Shown piece after piece: positions 24,296 through 37,500 of a DNA stretch of 64,000 bases; position 1 is the first letter of the stretch, and each line of letters opens with the position of its first letter. This DNA is from Paragonimus skrjabini miyazakii. Its lineage: Eukaryota; Platyhelminthes; Trematoda; Plagiorchiida; Troglotrematidae. The notes below the pieces were generated by a model. The model was not told the DNA's origin. It did no database searches and was given only the letters and a program-made list of their open reading frames with translations. Where the stretch lies: NCBI GenBank assembly GCA_014338405.1, contig JTDE01022235.1, positions 46,957 through 110,956 of the forward strand, read 5' to 3'. Both the position numbers and the translations under genes were made by a program.

Positions 24296-24844
24296 TACCT
24301 GCATGCGATCCTTGGAATTTGCATTGGCGGCGGCGGAGCTATCGAAAATGAAACAGAAGCTCATATCTCTAGGACTGGGACGCTAGTCGCTAATCTAGAA
24401 CACCTCTGGCAACAGAGAGACAACAGTCTGAGGCTTGGGGTTCAAGTATATAGGGCGACAGTGAGGACCGTATTACTGCACGACTGTGAAACTTCTTTGC
24501 TCAGGGTAGAAGACCTGAACCGTCTTCAGATATGTGACTACCGATGTTTGCGTTCGATCGCCTGTATAGGGTGTCACCAATGAGTAAGCAACGAAGAGGT
24601 TAGAAGGCGGGTATTAAGTAGTGATTGGCAAACGAGTTCTTTCATTCACTCCTTATACTTGCACCGACTTAGATGGCTAGGTCATTTACTAAGGATGCCA
24701 GCTAGTCGTCTGCCATATCAAACACTGTTTGCCGATGCTGCGGCCGATTGACGTAAGCTGCAAGGTGGACAGATGATGACCTGGCGTAGAAAAATGAAAT
24801 TGCTTACGAAGGAATTGACCAGTGTAGATCGAGTTCGTCTGTGA
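24296..24844 (+). pseudogene. non-LTR retrotransposon RT C-terminal fragment
   Basis: A single plus-strand frame of 183 codons, broken only by TGA at 24581 and 24749, matches the C-terminal part of the endonuclease-reverse transcriptase LINE common in trematodes. Visible landmarks: a GGxIENETEAHI block, VRTVLLHDCETSLLRVEDL, YRCLRSIACI, VSNEEVRRRVL, LHRLRWLGHLLRMP and GGQMMTWRRKM. Both stops look like single-base decay: one where the family has Arg or His before VSN, one where it has Trp after Gly or Asp. The palm with its catalytic aspartates lies upstream and is missing, so the copy is 5'-truncated, the usual fate of LINE insertions. Confidence 0.85.
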
Positions 24845-26702
24845 AATGTGAAATGAGTGCATTTAGTGTTGCGAGGCAGTGAAAGCCGTAAGGAAGCTGT
24901 CTTGTTGATGACGTGTTGTGGTTTGGCGGTTTTGTAGCAGGATGTATGCAACATGATAGTCAATGTTTTAAAAGTAAACATAGTTGTTGTGATAAGTCGG
25001 TTCAACCCATTTTTGTTCTTTTTCCTGTTCAGGTTTTTCTTCTTCACAGTTTTATGTCAGTTAATCAGTAACAGAAACCAATGGTGTATTTGCTATCTTG
25101 ATGATAATGTTGATGACGAAAATGAAAAAAACGAAGGTAACCAAAAAATTGCTAGTTCCGTAGTTCTCAGTTATCTCACCACCTGTTCACACCAAGAACG
25201 TCGGCAACACAACCCAAGTATCTAACATTGGGTTAACAACTCAGGAGTGCATGTTAGCTTTTGTCTCACGTGCTTCCCATGAGATCCTACTCTCCCCATT
25301 CTGGGACTGTGGTCCATATCTGACTGTTTGTATGCCATCTACAAAACGGCTGGTCGAATTTAGCCTATATGCATAAGAAAGGGAATCAACCAAGAGATGT
25401 AAGAACTAACGTCCTTTCATAAATACATTTAATTCCGTTTAGCAAACCAGTGGTCCCAAATAGCACACTTGTGCTTGTCGATTGTTTGGGTCTCAAAAAT
25501 AGATCACTTTGCAGTGTAGACTGTATGTCAAAAGCCGTTCACTGCCCCTTGCGGTGAACGTATAAAAAATGAAGCCTGTATCGACCCATCTTTCCGTCGA
25601 TGATGAAATCATGTGACCATCATTCACGAACATCCCAAATAACGGTGTGAGCTTTGGGAACGAACAGAATCTATTGAGAACGATAATCACAAACATATAG
25701 GAATACATCCTGCATTATGCCAGACTGATTTTGACAAATCCTTGGAGAATTAACAGTCCCTCATTTCACCAATCTGTGTAGCCTTTACCCAGAAACACTA
25801 CTGATGGAAGATGGAAGCATATTTAACACACTTCAAGAACAACCGTGGTAGCTTGTGACTGTAAACTGAACGCGTATTCGAGATACCATTGCTGTTCAGT
25901 CTAAACATAGTGCCTGTGATGCGTTTTATTAATAGATTGGAGTTCGCGCAAACTGTCAATCAATCAAACTTCGGTATCATTCCACGACAGTCACAGTAAG
26001 TCCTTGTTTTACGTTTAGGCCTAAACAACAATAGTGATTGGAAAACACACCAGTTGGTATAATTAGTATTCCCCACAAGCTACATAACTCCGAATGAGCA
26101 AAAAAAGACAGCTGAGTAGTTAATGCTACATTTCTAGGTTTTGGAACCCAGGAATTCCATGCTACAATACAACGTACTTGAGTTAGGAATCTGGTGTTTT
26201 GAATTTACGTTGTTTGATGGATAGAACACTGTCAGAATGAGTTTTAGATTTTGTAACAAAACATGATGATTCTTTTTGTCATTCTGTGACGTATGAACTT
26301 CTTTCGCTCAGTTTACTGTCAAATCAGGAGATGGAGAATGTTCCGCTCTTATTTACATTGTCAGCTACTACATGCCAACCTCCATCCTACTTCTCGCATT
26401 TACCGTCTATTCTCTTCTGTTGTTCACAACTTGTAGCAGTTAATCTTGTGTGTGATGTTAAACAATGGCGTATTTGACTCAGATGACTGATATTAATTAA
26501 TGTAATATTCCTGTTTTTAATAAGAATTTAATAACTGGTGGTCCAACTTATTGATCACATTACCTGTAGTGATATTACAACTATATGCCCACCCAGGTTA
26601 ATGGACAGTTTAAGAGAAATCATAAATTATTGATTTGTTGCCCGATGTACCTAGCATTGTCGACAGCCTCGCCAATGCTAGCCGGTTGGCTTGCGTTCAA
26701 AC

Positions 26703-26703
<1 letters not shown>
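24845..26703. other. non-coding, possible LINE 3' tail then unassigned DNA
   Basis: Bases to about 25130 may be the 3' region of the LINE fragment, ending in a GAT-rich patch (25098-25120). Beyond that no gene or repeat is recognised. Confidence 0.4.

Positions 26704-26778
<75 letters not shown>
26704..26778. repeat. (CAT)25 microsatellite
   Basis: Seventy-five bases of perfect trinucleotide repeat at the terminus of a family D element. Likely length-polymorphic. Confidence 0.98.
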
Positions 26779-26779
<1 letters not shown>

Positions 26780-27180
26780 GGCAGCAACACATCAGTGGTT
26801 CACACTGATGGTTAACTACCACACAACCACGAAGAAGAAGAAAGCAAACCCTGTATAAGGAGAGAGGAAAAGAAATAGAAGGCGAGGGGAAGGGACCTAA
26901 CTACTAAAAGTGGCCATGTCTATATTCAAACATACAAAATGAAGGTGCCTACACTTTACAAACAAACAACCGAACTGTAGGTGAAAGTAAGGCGTCATCA
27001 GCAAGACAGCTTCCTTATGGATTTCACTGCCCCGCATCATTAACTGCATTCACTTCAAAGACAACTTTGCCAAACAACGACAACTTTCACACCACTGAGC
27101 TCGGTTAGCCGCCGTCTCACTTAACATCTCAAGCCACCGACTCTGTGAGTAGCGAGGATTCCAGCTCGGTTGATGTGATT
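26704..27180 (-). mobile_element. family D repeat with long (CAT)25 end (copy D1)
   Basis: Longest family D copy. On the minus strand it ends in (ATG)n, here 25 perfect CAT units on the plus strand at 26704-26778. Inside are ATCAGTGGTTCACACTGATG, CACACAACCACGAAG, CCTACACTTTACAAACAAAC and AAGTAAGGCGTCATC, shared with 49203-49460 and 56195-56530. The outer part (27000-27180) matches 56440-56525 and 56883-56985. It lies about 1.1 kb upstream of the transporter's first exon. No coding part recognised. Confidence 0.75.
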
Positions 27181-28230
27181 GCAGAGCAGAAATCTTGTTC
27201 ACGCAACGCGTATGCAATGAACCGTGTTCAACTGTTAAGAAATCCTGATCTTCCGTATATCACAAACCCCGTACTCAGGGCTCCGGAAACCTCAAATGAA
27301 GAAGTTTTAAAATAATCTTCCAAAAAAGAAAAACGCCAACGTGTAGTTGTTAGAGATTTAATAGGCGCCATATATAATCATACAACGAAATAACTCAAAT
27401 AGAAATCCTTACACAGCCCAGTTCATAAAAATATGCTTCGTTCAAGACTGGCCAAGTAAGACCTGTTTACCACATGAACTTTCAGCTATCTTACTAAAAC
27501 TTTCATCAACAGTTGGTTACAGATGAAGAATATGTACTGCTGACGAATTCACACATTCATCATCATCATCATTATCATCATCACTCTCAGTACGATCAGT
27601 ATTTCCAGTTACAAAAAACGGTGTGACAAAACTGCAGCTCGCATGCTTGTAGTCAGTCTAATTTACCAACCGATCAGATGAGTTCAGTGAGGTACCAGAA
27701 CATTGAGTTTGTTGGTGTGAATATTGTCGATGTTTGAATCAATTATCTATGGAGTGATGACAATCAGTATACATTGATACGTAGATGTATATATATATAT
27801 ATAAATATAAAGAAAATATCCGGAGTGAAACGATTCTGTGCATATTTCTTCACCATCGTCGAATAATGCTGAAATTTTTCACTATCGGCACAATAATCAA
27901 TACCGCACAACAACCGTCTTGACTACATATTCGTTCCATAACATCGCTGACCGTAGCCAAACACGTCTGTTGTGTGAACCGTGCAGCGGTGAAATAGTGT
28001 ATCGGTTCGTTAGCTGATTTACAAATATTTGGTACCTGGCAGCCGACAACACTACACTTATTAGTTTGAAACTATACAGAGCAATTCCATTGGTTGATTC
28101 CTTCAGACTGTTTCATAAAACCACCATTCCAACCAGACATTGCTTCATATCTTATCCGAACTCCGTGCGACCTTGAGTTAGGTCTGGTGATTCAATCACG
28201 TGATAGGTAAGGCAACAATCCCAATGCTTC
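27181..28230. other. 5' flank of the transporter gene
   Basis: No upstream exon recognised. It contains an imperfect CATCATCATCATCATTATCATCATCAC tract's core at 27556-27582 and a TA-dinucleotide run at 27788-27806. Any promoter would have to lie here or beyond an unseen 5' intron; no core promoter motif is claimed. Confidence 0.5.
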
Positions 28231-28250
28231 TTATATCTTCCCTGCAACAG
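28231..28250 (+). promoter_or_regulatory. candidate splice acceptor before the start codon
   Basis: A pyrimidine-rich stretch ends in CAACAG at 28245-28250, 13 bases before the ATG at 28264. It could accept a 5' non-coding exon or a trans-spliced leader, which trematodes use on some messages. Inferred from the motif only. The upstream in-frame stop at 28204 fits a start at 28264. Confidence 0.4.
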
Positions 28251-28263
28251 CCCACTGAGCCCA

Positions 28264-28510
28264 ATGACCAGTTCCAAAAGACATCCTGTCCTGGATGAGG
28301 AGAAGCAAAATGATAGAACTGACTCGGAAAGTTTGGCGAAGTTGGGCTCTCATATCTCGCGATCGGAACATGATGAAGACAGCGAGAAACTACTGGGTAA
28401 ACGCGACCAGTGGAAACGTCGGTTCGATTTTCTATTGGCCTGTATTGGACTATCTGTCGGACTGGGCAATGTATGGCGGTTTCCCTATTTGTGTTATAAA
28501 AACGGCGGAG
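28264..28510 (+). CDS. SLC6 transporter exon 1 (N-terminus and TM1)
   Basis: Codes residues 1 to 82 and the first base of codon 83. The hydrophilic, charged N-tail (MTSSKRHPVLDEE, with an acidic SEHDEDSEK patch) leads to the family's conserved W50 and TM1. TM1 has the unwound GLG (66-68), Na+ ligand N69 and the gate arginine R72 in WRFP. The donor is GTAAAT at 28511. The ATG is the first after an in-frame stop at 28204. Confidence 0.95.
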
Positions 28511-31500
28511 GTAAATCGTGGTTTTTACTATTCTATAATATATATCACTATTACTTTATGTATGATTACGTTAATCACAGACAGAATATCAGTCATTTTT
28601 GAATTTGTTATTTTTGGAATTACACTAAGTGACTGTGTTGTGAACGTGGCAGAAAATTTGATTCATTCAAATATTTCAATTGAACTGTGACAAGTTCTTT
28701 TAAACCGGAATTTTTATTGAGCAACTACAATCAAAAACTTGGAGTATACAACCGAATCCAATTGAGTCAAGTAATGGAGCATATATTTTGAGTGTCATCA
28801 CAAATGTCAAGTTAGCATATGTATGCGTATAGTAAAAACGATGTATAAAACAAAGTCTGTTTAGTTATATTTCAGTATCATGTAACACAATAATAAGCGT
28901 GTTATGTGTCAGAACTTCGAACAAGTTTTATGAATTTCAACGCTCCCCTTGTCATGTCGCACAAGCAAGAGTAAACTAGAAGCAGTAAGCTGGTGGTCAT
29001 TGCAAAAGAGGAAAAAAGATGTAGATAACGATAGACTGCTGCGTAGGATGTTACATTCTCATATATGGATGTACACAATGTTGCCTAGAGCAGTTTATTG
29101 TAAAACTTTGTTTTCCGTTTAACCATGTTACAGTTTGATCTGATATTCACCGCTTACTATAAATTACGTGAATAATTTTGCTAGGTTTAATACAAACAAA
29201 TAACGTAAAAATATATGCATATATGTCACACAAATCGATTGAATAATGGAGATGAATGGCTGACTGAAATTAAAACGATCTGACTGAATGCCAACATCCA
29301 TGTTTGGTCAACTTGACCATTAGATTTAATGATCAGGAAAGGCATTTAACGGAAGAGCTGTTCAGAACAGAAATTTGTAAACACCTGAACTCTAATTCAT
29401 CAAGCTAGATGTTGATCACACTGCTTAATTTGAAATAGGATCTAACTGGTTCATATCAGACTGGCCAAAAATATCTAGAAAAGCGTCCAGAACGTGCAAG
29501 GTTCTTCCACTCAATTTTAGTTGGTCGGTTAGTTGAACGCATCACACGAAGCCAAAGGCCAAGCCGAACAATTTCGTCCGGCACTCATCAATGTTTATTC
29601 TGTTAGTTATACGGCGTAATTATGCTTTTTCTTCCTCCATGATAACCCCGTGCAGGAACGTTTCTAATTCCCTATTTCGTCAGCGTGTTCGCCGCTGGAT
29701 TGCCCGTTTTCTTGCTGGAAGTCACATTGGGACAACTAACTTCACAGGGAGGTATCTCCGCGTGGAACATATGTCCACTGTTCACTGGTAAGTCTTGTGT
29801 CCGTCGTCGGGTTTGTGTGTCTGTGTGCGTGCACTAGCAATCCCACGTCTCGGGTTACCCATACATATTGCATGTCGGAACAAAACCCAGATGACCACTG
29901 AAGCGAATCGATTATCAAACAATTAACTATTCTTATTATACTTTGATTACAACTCAAGGTTGATCACAGCTTCACAGTGAGAAATAGCTACCAGTTGGCT
30001 TTTTGGAAGAATAGGAATAGGCCAAGGTTCCTCTTTGTTTGAGCTCACTGGTAGTGTACAATCTTGTTTCGACTTGGCGTTAGGCACCGATAGGTCGAAC
30101 GTACTTTGCCATTGTCAGAAAAGCCTACCTTGACCTGAAGTGTGTCAATAAAGGTTGATGATATCTGACAGACTGCCCTCATAATTCTCATCCAGTCGGT
30201 TGCGCCGTAATTTAAGCAATAAATCTTGTGAATATCGTTATCCAATTCAAAGTAAGTTTGGCTACGTTCATGTTCGTCCACCAATTCACATGGACTTTCA
30301 CTGAGATTATTTCACGATCTCCGGTGAAGGGATGTAAAAGGATGATTGTATGTTAGTTTCAGATTTCCGGTCAACTAAACACCAAAAATTACCGGTTACT
30401 CTTAAAAAGATCGTTCGCACATTGAGAGCCATTTCTTGAAATTCAATGTAAGCTGTCAGTTCAGAGCATCTTGAGTTTTAACTGATCGACAGTACGATCG
30501 TTTAAAAGCCATGTTCCTAAATAGAAAAATGACTCGTGGGCGATGCATTGATTGATCATCGAAAGGTTGCTATTTTTGGTGGTAAACCTGAAATATAGGT
30601 GGAAAAACAATGCCTGAAAAGTTCAGATTATTGAGTTGTGGGTAAGCATTTAAACATAACATAATTTTCAAAGTGGTCAAGACATGCCATGAAATATCAG
30701 TGTGCCTTGAAATACCTTTTAGAGTACAGTACAGTGGAATGGAAATGACAATGGCTAAAAGGCTCTTGGAAAAAAGCAAAAATGATTGGACATGGAACAA
30801 ATTATATCCTTTAAAGCATTCAAAATATGCAATGTCATTTATGGAATATGTGTCATATAGTTCAGTACCTTTCGACAGATTCACAACAAACGGAAGCCCA
30901 CATTCGTCAAACTCTTCTAATTTAGTAGATTGGCCATACCCTTTTGTTAGCAGTATAGTTAAAGTGATCTTCAGTTATACTGGTGTATCACCAAGCTAAT
31001 TGTTTGAGAAAGCTTATATGTGCAATCTACCCTTCCCCTCCCGTCGGATTCTATGACACAGTGATATGTTTGGATAAATGAAACCAAATGCTAGTCTTCT
31101 TTGCCTGGCTTCGAAAGTTAACTGACAGAGAACAATCATGTGATTCCTATCGCTGAATTTTTATTTAGCCAAGATGTACAATTTTACAGTTAGATAGGTT
31201 TTAAATTAGTAAATCCGTCACACCATTTATCATTCATATTCTTTATTTTGAAGATTTCACCGTTTCGTGTTAGGGAGAACAGATCAAAAACGAGGTGCAA
31301 GCTGATATGTGGTACCTTAGTTTTAACTCCTTTCAAGCTGAATACAACTTAAGCAACTTCCAACAGGGTTAAAAATGTGTAAAGCTTGAAAGCCAAAACG
31401 ACGTGCAATAGAGACTGTCCTTTAGAAGATTCTTGTCATAGTTGTTGTTACAACAGAATTTAAGGTAATCCGTATATTTACAGGATACACTTCAACAACT

Positions 31501-34500
31501 ACTCGATGAATGACCATCTAAAATCAACTCAATAATGCAGGTAACACGTAGTTTCGTAGAAAACCAGAATCCTTTGCTGTAAAACAGGATTATGTATATT
31601 TATATATCTTAATCTGTGTTTTGTCTTTTTTTACATGGTAACGTCAAGAGCCATGGATGCAATTCACTTTGGTCTACTCAGTTTTATTTACTAGAAACAC
31701 GCATGAGTTTACAATGTTTGACTAGAGTTGGAATTGATACTTTCTATCCACAGCTTGTTTACTAATTGATCCTGTTATATGCCCTATACTGGTTGAATTG
31801 TGTCAGTGGCGAGTCCCAGTAGCATCTGATCTATTCAACAAGCGTTCGTTTTGTTTCTTTGGATACGCTTCTCTACGCCACTATTGTGGTTGTTTATTAA
31901 TAACCCGAGAAGTGGTTGGCCATTTTACGTTGGTGAACTGGGCTTGCCTTGCTCAGTTACTGTTCACTGTTTCGTTGACTAAACCAATGAATAAAATCAG
32001 GTGATAAAAATTAAGCCAAAGATTAATCCGTCTACTGGTGATGCCGTTACGACAGATTCTGGTAATACTAATAAGTAGTGTGGCAGATTTATGAATTTAG
32101 TTGAGGACCAACTGTGAAAGTCAGGGCTTCGGCTGGATTCGAACCAGCGACAGAAACACCATGCCTCAACGCGGCAAGCTCTCTACCAGCTGGGCTACGA
32201 AGCCACGCCAGGAGCTCGGAAACTTCACAGGGGGCAGTCGATCCCCTGGATCATTTGGTGGATTCCATATGAGGCAGTGGGACGGGTGGGTAACCGAGTC
32301 CAAATATGAAATTTCCGAGCTCCTGGCGTGGCTTCGTAGCTTGGCTGGTAGGACGCTTGCCGCGTTGAGGCATGGTGTTTCTGTCGCTGGTTCGAATCCA
32401 GCCAAAACCCTAATTTTTCACAGTTGGGTCTCATCTAGATTCTGGTAAATCGTGGACAAACCATGAAGACAAAGGTTTGTTAATAACAGACCAAACGGTT
32501 CAGATCATACTAGAAATTCAGCAACGTTCCCCTAGGATAGCTAGTTGGGCTAGATAGTTGTATAATTCTTGACTGACCACCCTATTATTGCTTGGGATGA
32601 CTTGATAAGACCGAGTAGATTCTGACAAGTCGATGGTGCGCTGAGAATGACTCCAGTTTACGTAGCCCATCAGGAGTGGATAGTAGTCGAAGTATCTTAA
32701 CCCGTTTTGCATATATCTTTTTTCAGATACTCAATAGGAACCGTGTCCATCATCACCACCTTTGAGATGAACATAACAACAAAACGGTATACTGACTAAT
32801 GCCGACACCACATTCGACTTCTTAGTTACAGTTAGAGTTGAGGGACAAACTAAAGTCATTTGAAAAACAATTCTTGTATCCAGTTAATCCATCGTGAAAC
32901 CAGCCTAGTATGACCAATAAAGTAGTTAACATAGCTGAAATAAAAAAAAGTTACATAAAATTACATTTGGTTCGGTTAAACGGCAACCGGTTGTACGTAG
33001 CCTACCAGTAAGAAACGCTTGAATCCCTCTGTAGCCTTTCTGTGTCTGACATACTATGCACTTTACGTCAGATTTTGGTCGCAGCTGGATGTAACCCGAA
33101 CAGAACTATGAGATTTGTGGTTTACATGAAATCGTAAGCGGAGACTCCTGCTTAGAATCTTGTGAAATATAGCTAGCTGCAGAGTAACAGTCAGAAAGCA
33201 CACTGTTCACTCCATTACTAAATTGTTGACTTTGGATATTATCCGTGTACCACAGGAATAAGAGTTAATTTATATCCTACCTAAAAATCTGTGCCCACTG
33301 TTAAGTGGACTATTGGGTCAAGGGATTTTGAAAATCACTGGAAACGGTTTGTAACTTGCTAGTACATTTTAAACCCATTCGAATTTCATGTTGATTGTCA
33401 GTCCAATGCAAACCGGGTACATACAACTGATCAGCGATCATGCTCAGCGATAATAGAGGCAATCGACAGTAATCCGATCAGCATGCAGTTGGCGAACTAG
33501 CTGAAGACACTCTTCTCATAAGGCTGTGAGGCTGTGTGTAATCTCGAGACTTTGGGAAGTATGCCATATCAGGTAGTTCGTGTGAACCACTCGCTAAAAG
33601 ATCTCTACGACTCCTCATCGTATTTCACTAGTGTAAAACAGCATTCTCCTTAGACAAAATTCTAACAGAATAGTCAAAAACATTAATGCACACGATTTAT
33701 GGCCTGGCGAATTTCATTATCAACAAATGCTTACTACAAACACAGGAGATATGGGACGCATGTGAAACTAAACATGTAGGTGAAACACACGACAGCGCTG
33801 TAAGATAATCAGTCATTATCTTGGTTACCGTGATAGCTCTAGGCTTCCACACGAGTCTTCCTGTAGGAAAAGGGGTGAACCCCAACGTTCCAGGGTAACT
33901 GTCAAAACACAACGCAACAACCTTGACTTATCAATTGCGTAATCTGTCGTGAATACTTTTGCAGATCCACCTGATGCTCGCTGTTCTAAAGGTGACTAGC
34001 GGCTGCTGATATCATCCGTCTGCGTGATAGTTGCAGTATCCACAAACGCTTGCCGTCCTGTATTTGCGCTATCTGTTGCCTCATTTACACTGGGATGTTT
34101 CGAGATCAGAAAAGTTTACAACTGTCCCTTTCACGCCGCTCTAGTCTACCAAGTTATTACATGAAAATTGGTAATACTTGTGGGAGCAGGTGAATGAAAA
34201 CAATTGAAGTTTTAGTGGAGGTTTACTTTGACCATTTTAGTACTAACTGTTAAATGAGTTCGGAACCTGTAGATTTATTTTCAGAGAGCTTTAATAGTAT
34301 TTGGAAAACGATGTGTTGTGTACACATAAATGTTTGAAGAACATCTATAACGTTCGTTCTGGGTGCATGTGATGCATCTGTCGATCTAGTTCACAAATAT
34401 ACTTGGATAATACACACCAAGAATGCTGGCAGGATATTGAAGAATATTGAAGACCGTAGGTTAAAACGGACACTGAACGGCTTGACCAGATCTAGCTGGC

Positions 34501-37500
34501 ATATGGTTGACATAAGAGAAACAGAAGCACTAGTCGAACTCACCCATATCGTGTTTATGTCTCCCATTTGTTTACTTTATGAACATAAAACTTCATGGTT
34601 TAGTGAGGTGTGAGGTGTGTGAAAACTAGGTTTTAATGCACACAAACAAGCAGTTAGAAAGAAGTAAGGAACACATAGTAAGTTAGCATAGAAAATTATA
34701 CAGGCTGGTAGTTAGTATAATTTCCAAAATAACCACAACGCAAAGAAGTCCGCCGGTAATGTTTACACCATTTCTCACAACTGGACCTCACATTAGCAGT
34801 CACGTGGCGTTCAAAAGTTCCCCTTACCACATTGAAATAGTGATCCGCGGATGGACGGCAATCGTACATAAATCGGATCAGAAGTGAACAGTACAGTATG
34901 ATTGATTTCCGGGTAAAAATGTTAGGGACAGTGGGTTCACTAAGGAACAATAATCAACAAGATGAACGTGTCAACTGTCAATTGTGATCCCTTGTGGAGA
35001 ACTCAACTGCACCGACTGTTTGTAGTTAAGAAAGTGGAAGTGAGGACGCACGAGTCTGGAAACAGCACTTCGCATTGTGAGGGTGAGGACGACTTCGAGA
35101 ATTTGAAATTATGGATTGGAATACGAAATGACAGAAGGAGAACGCAGCTGGAGTTTTAGAGTATAAGGAAAGGTGCGGGCTTTAACATTATTCGGGTTCA
35201 AACAGTCAGTTGACTCAACAAGTCTACACCTTATGCTGTAGCACGTAAAGTTAGATGTTTGCGAAAAGATGCAACGAACTTATTACCTTGTATAACTTCA
35301 AGTGACTGTTATTCAACCCATTCCTGCAAGAAGGATGTTCCAATTCAGTATTCGGTATGGAAAAGTTGTGCTTGAAAGTTTCAAAAATCTGATTTAGTTT
35401 ACTCCGATCGGTTTTAACCACTACTTATTGGACTTTAGTGAACGGTAATCATTTGTCATCCTCATGTGACTACTTTCAACCAGTGGTTGGCCATCAATTT
35501 TGAATTTGGGCCTTACTCTGATGCATAAAACCTGGTCAGTTGGGTTATTGTTGTATCCAACCGGCTGTTTAATAAAAACGTGTGCACACCAATGCGATAC
35601 GTTTCACGTGTACATCTCTAACAGTTAGGCCTTAATATGGAGAGGATATAGTATACATGTACGCTTTTTAGATGTGGATTTGTCAAACAGTTTACATTAG
35701 TTAAGAAAGCCCCTAGACTGCAAAAGTCGTCGGACAGCATCAATTTATTTCAGAAATATCTGCACAGCTTCTTCCACTCGAGGTGCATCAACAACCAGTC
35801 ACTCTGAACGCAAAACATGCTATCCAGTTTGAAATGCTAACGCCGGTTCAAAATGTCAATTGTTTTGAACATGCATTTGATTGAAGCTTTCTCACTTTTC
35901 CTTAGCTGTTGTCATAACAACCGATGTATTCCAAGATGCGTCTCTTTGTTGGGCGCACTCGTCGAACCAGAACAACAAACTTATTTGTATGTTTACTGAC
36001 AACACTCTTGAAAAATATATGAAAACTCGTTGAAAATGACAAACAGATCGTAATAGCTTATGATTATTTGTTCACTAATCGTTTGGTGGTCTACTCACAG
36101 GTTAGTTTATATGGTAAAGATAATTAGCAATACAAATAAGAACTGAATATATGTGAGTAGATGTCCAAACCCAAACAGGTTTGCAAGTTTGTATGTTGTC
36201 GACAGATGATTCAACTTGTCCGACACTGCTTGTACGTTATGAGAAGTATCGGAGAACAGAATTATAAAAAAATCTATCATAGGTTCTCAGTGGACTCAAC
36301 AGAAAATGTACAAGAATGTTGGTTTAAAATTAAAAAAAACTTCAAGAGATAACGCCAACAACGAAATCGTTCACTAGTAAAACAAAAAGCCGATGAAAGG
36401 ACAGTAGTACCGTAACCCGTAGTGATTTTATAAATTCAGATGTAACGATTATTTGACTCAAGTGCGCTACACGGTAAACAATTATTATGAATATGATACA
36501 TCGGGAATCTGTTGCAATCCAGCTGGGATTCAACGGAATGTAAAACTGCAATATCTGTAACGGAGTTCCAAGTTGACATGAAGATTGCTCCAACAGATAT
36601 GAGTGTTGAATAATCCATGCGCAGATTAAAAATCAGTTTTAGTCATTGGTGTATATTGGCGCTTGTTAGATAACTACTGTCCTTATTGGTAGACGCTGAC
36701 TCGACCTGTTTGAAAGTGGACTTTTTCAAGTCAACATAATTCCTTCGAACGTTAACAGATTTATTCGTGACTTTGTCTGATACTGTTATTTTACTGAGTG
36801 ACTCACTCCGACTTCCCATTTGTTTAACTCAATGTCGGTTCCTCCAACGTGGTCGGTGTGTCGTAACTGACGTGATTAGCCGAAATACCTCTGCCTACTA
36901 CCTGATACGTGACGTTACTCCTGTGTACTACCTACCCTTACTAATTTTACGTCGGTTTACTAACTTCAGGTCGTTGTATTATTGTTGGTTGGCACCTGCC
37001 TGTTAGCAGTAGCACAGAGCAGTATCATCGGCTACCGTGTACACGGAAGTCTAAGGTTTGCTATGATAAATTCCACTGCTTTAGTATAAAATACACCAGG
37101 ATAGTCTCACAGCTTAAGAATCCTGCACTTATTCGCAATGAAACAGTATTACGTAAATTGTGTTGAAGGTTCAATGAGAAGGGCTTCTCAACTACTCAAG
37201 AACAATAACAATTGACTACGATGAGAAATGGATAGGTAATATTCTGAAGTAACCTTACCCGAATAATTATAGTCAGCTTCGGAGATCGGTCCAATGAAGC
37301 TGTTATGTTAAGGCGACCACTCCGATTGTAGACACTATCTATAATAAATGTAGATTGTGTACAACAACCAGTATAATTATAGGCTTACTTTCACACATTT
37401 CTCCGGTTTGCAGAAAAACCTCACTGATTACAGTGGACCTCACTGACAACCTTCACATTTTAACAAATCACATCATTAACCAACTACCCATTGTTAACTA

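Noticed and set aside
26585..26815. Poly-isoleucine frame
   Set aside because: A translation of the (CAT)25 microsatellite.
30673..30999. 108-codon plus-strand frame in intron 2
   Set aside because: An overlapping antisense frame of equal length and no recognisable domain; probably random in AT-rich DNA.
32125..32204. Possible genuine tRNA gene (perfect acceptor and T-stem)
   Set aside because: Over-long variable region, no U33, and several related copies in inverted pairs; it is a SINE head, not a tRNA gene.
32101..32448. 115-codon frame and its antisense partners
   Set aside because: Also translated family C repeat.
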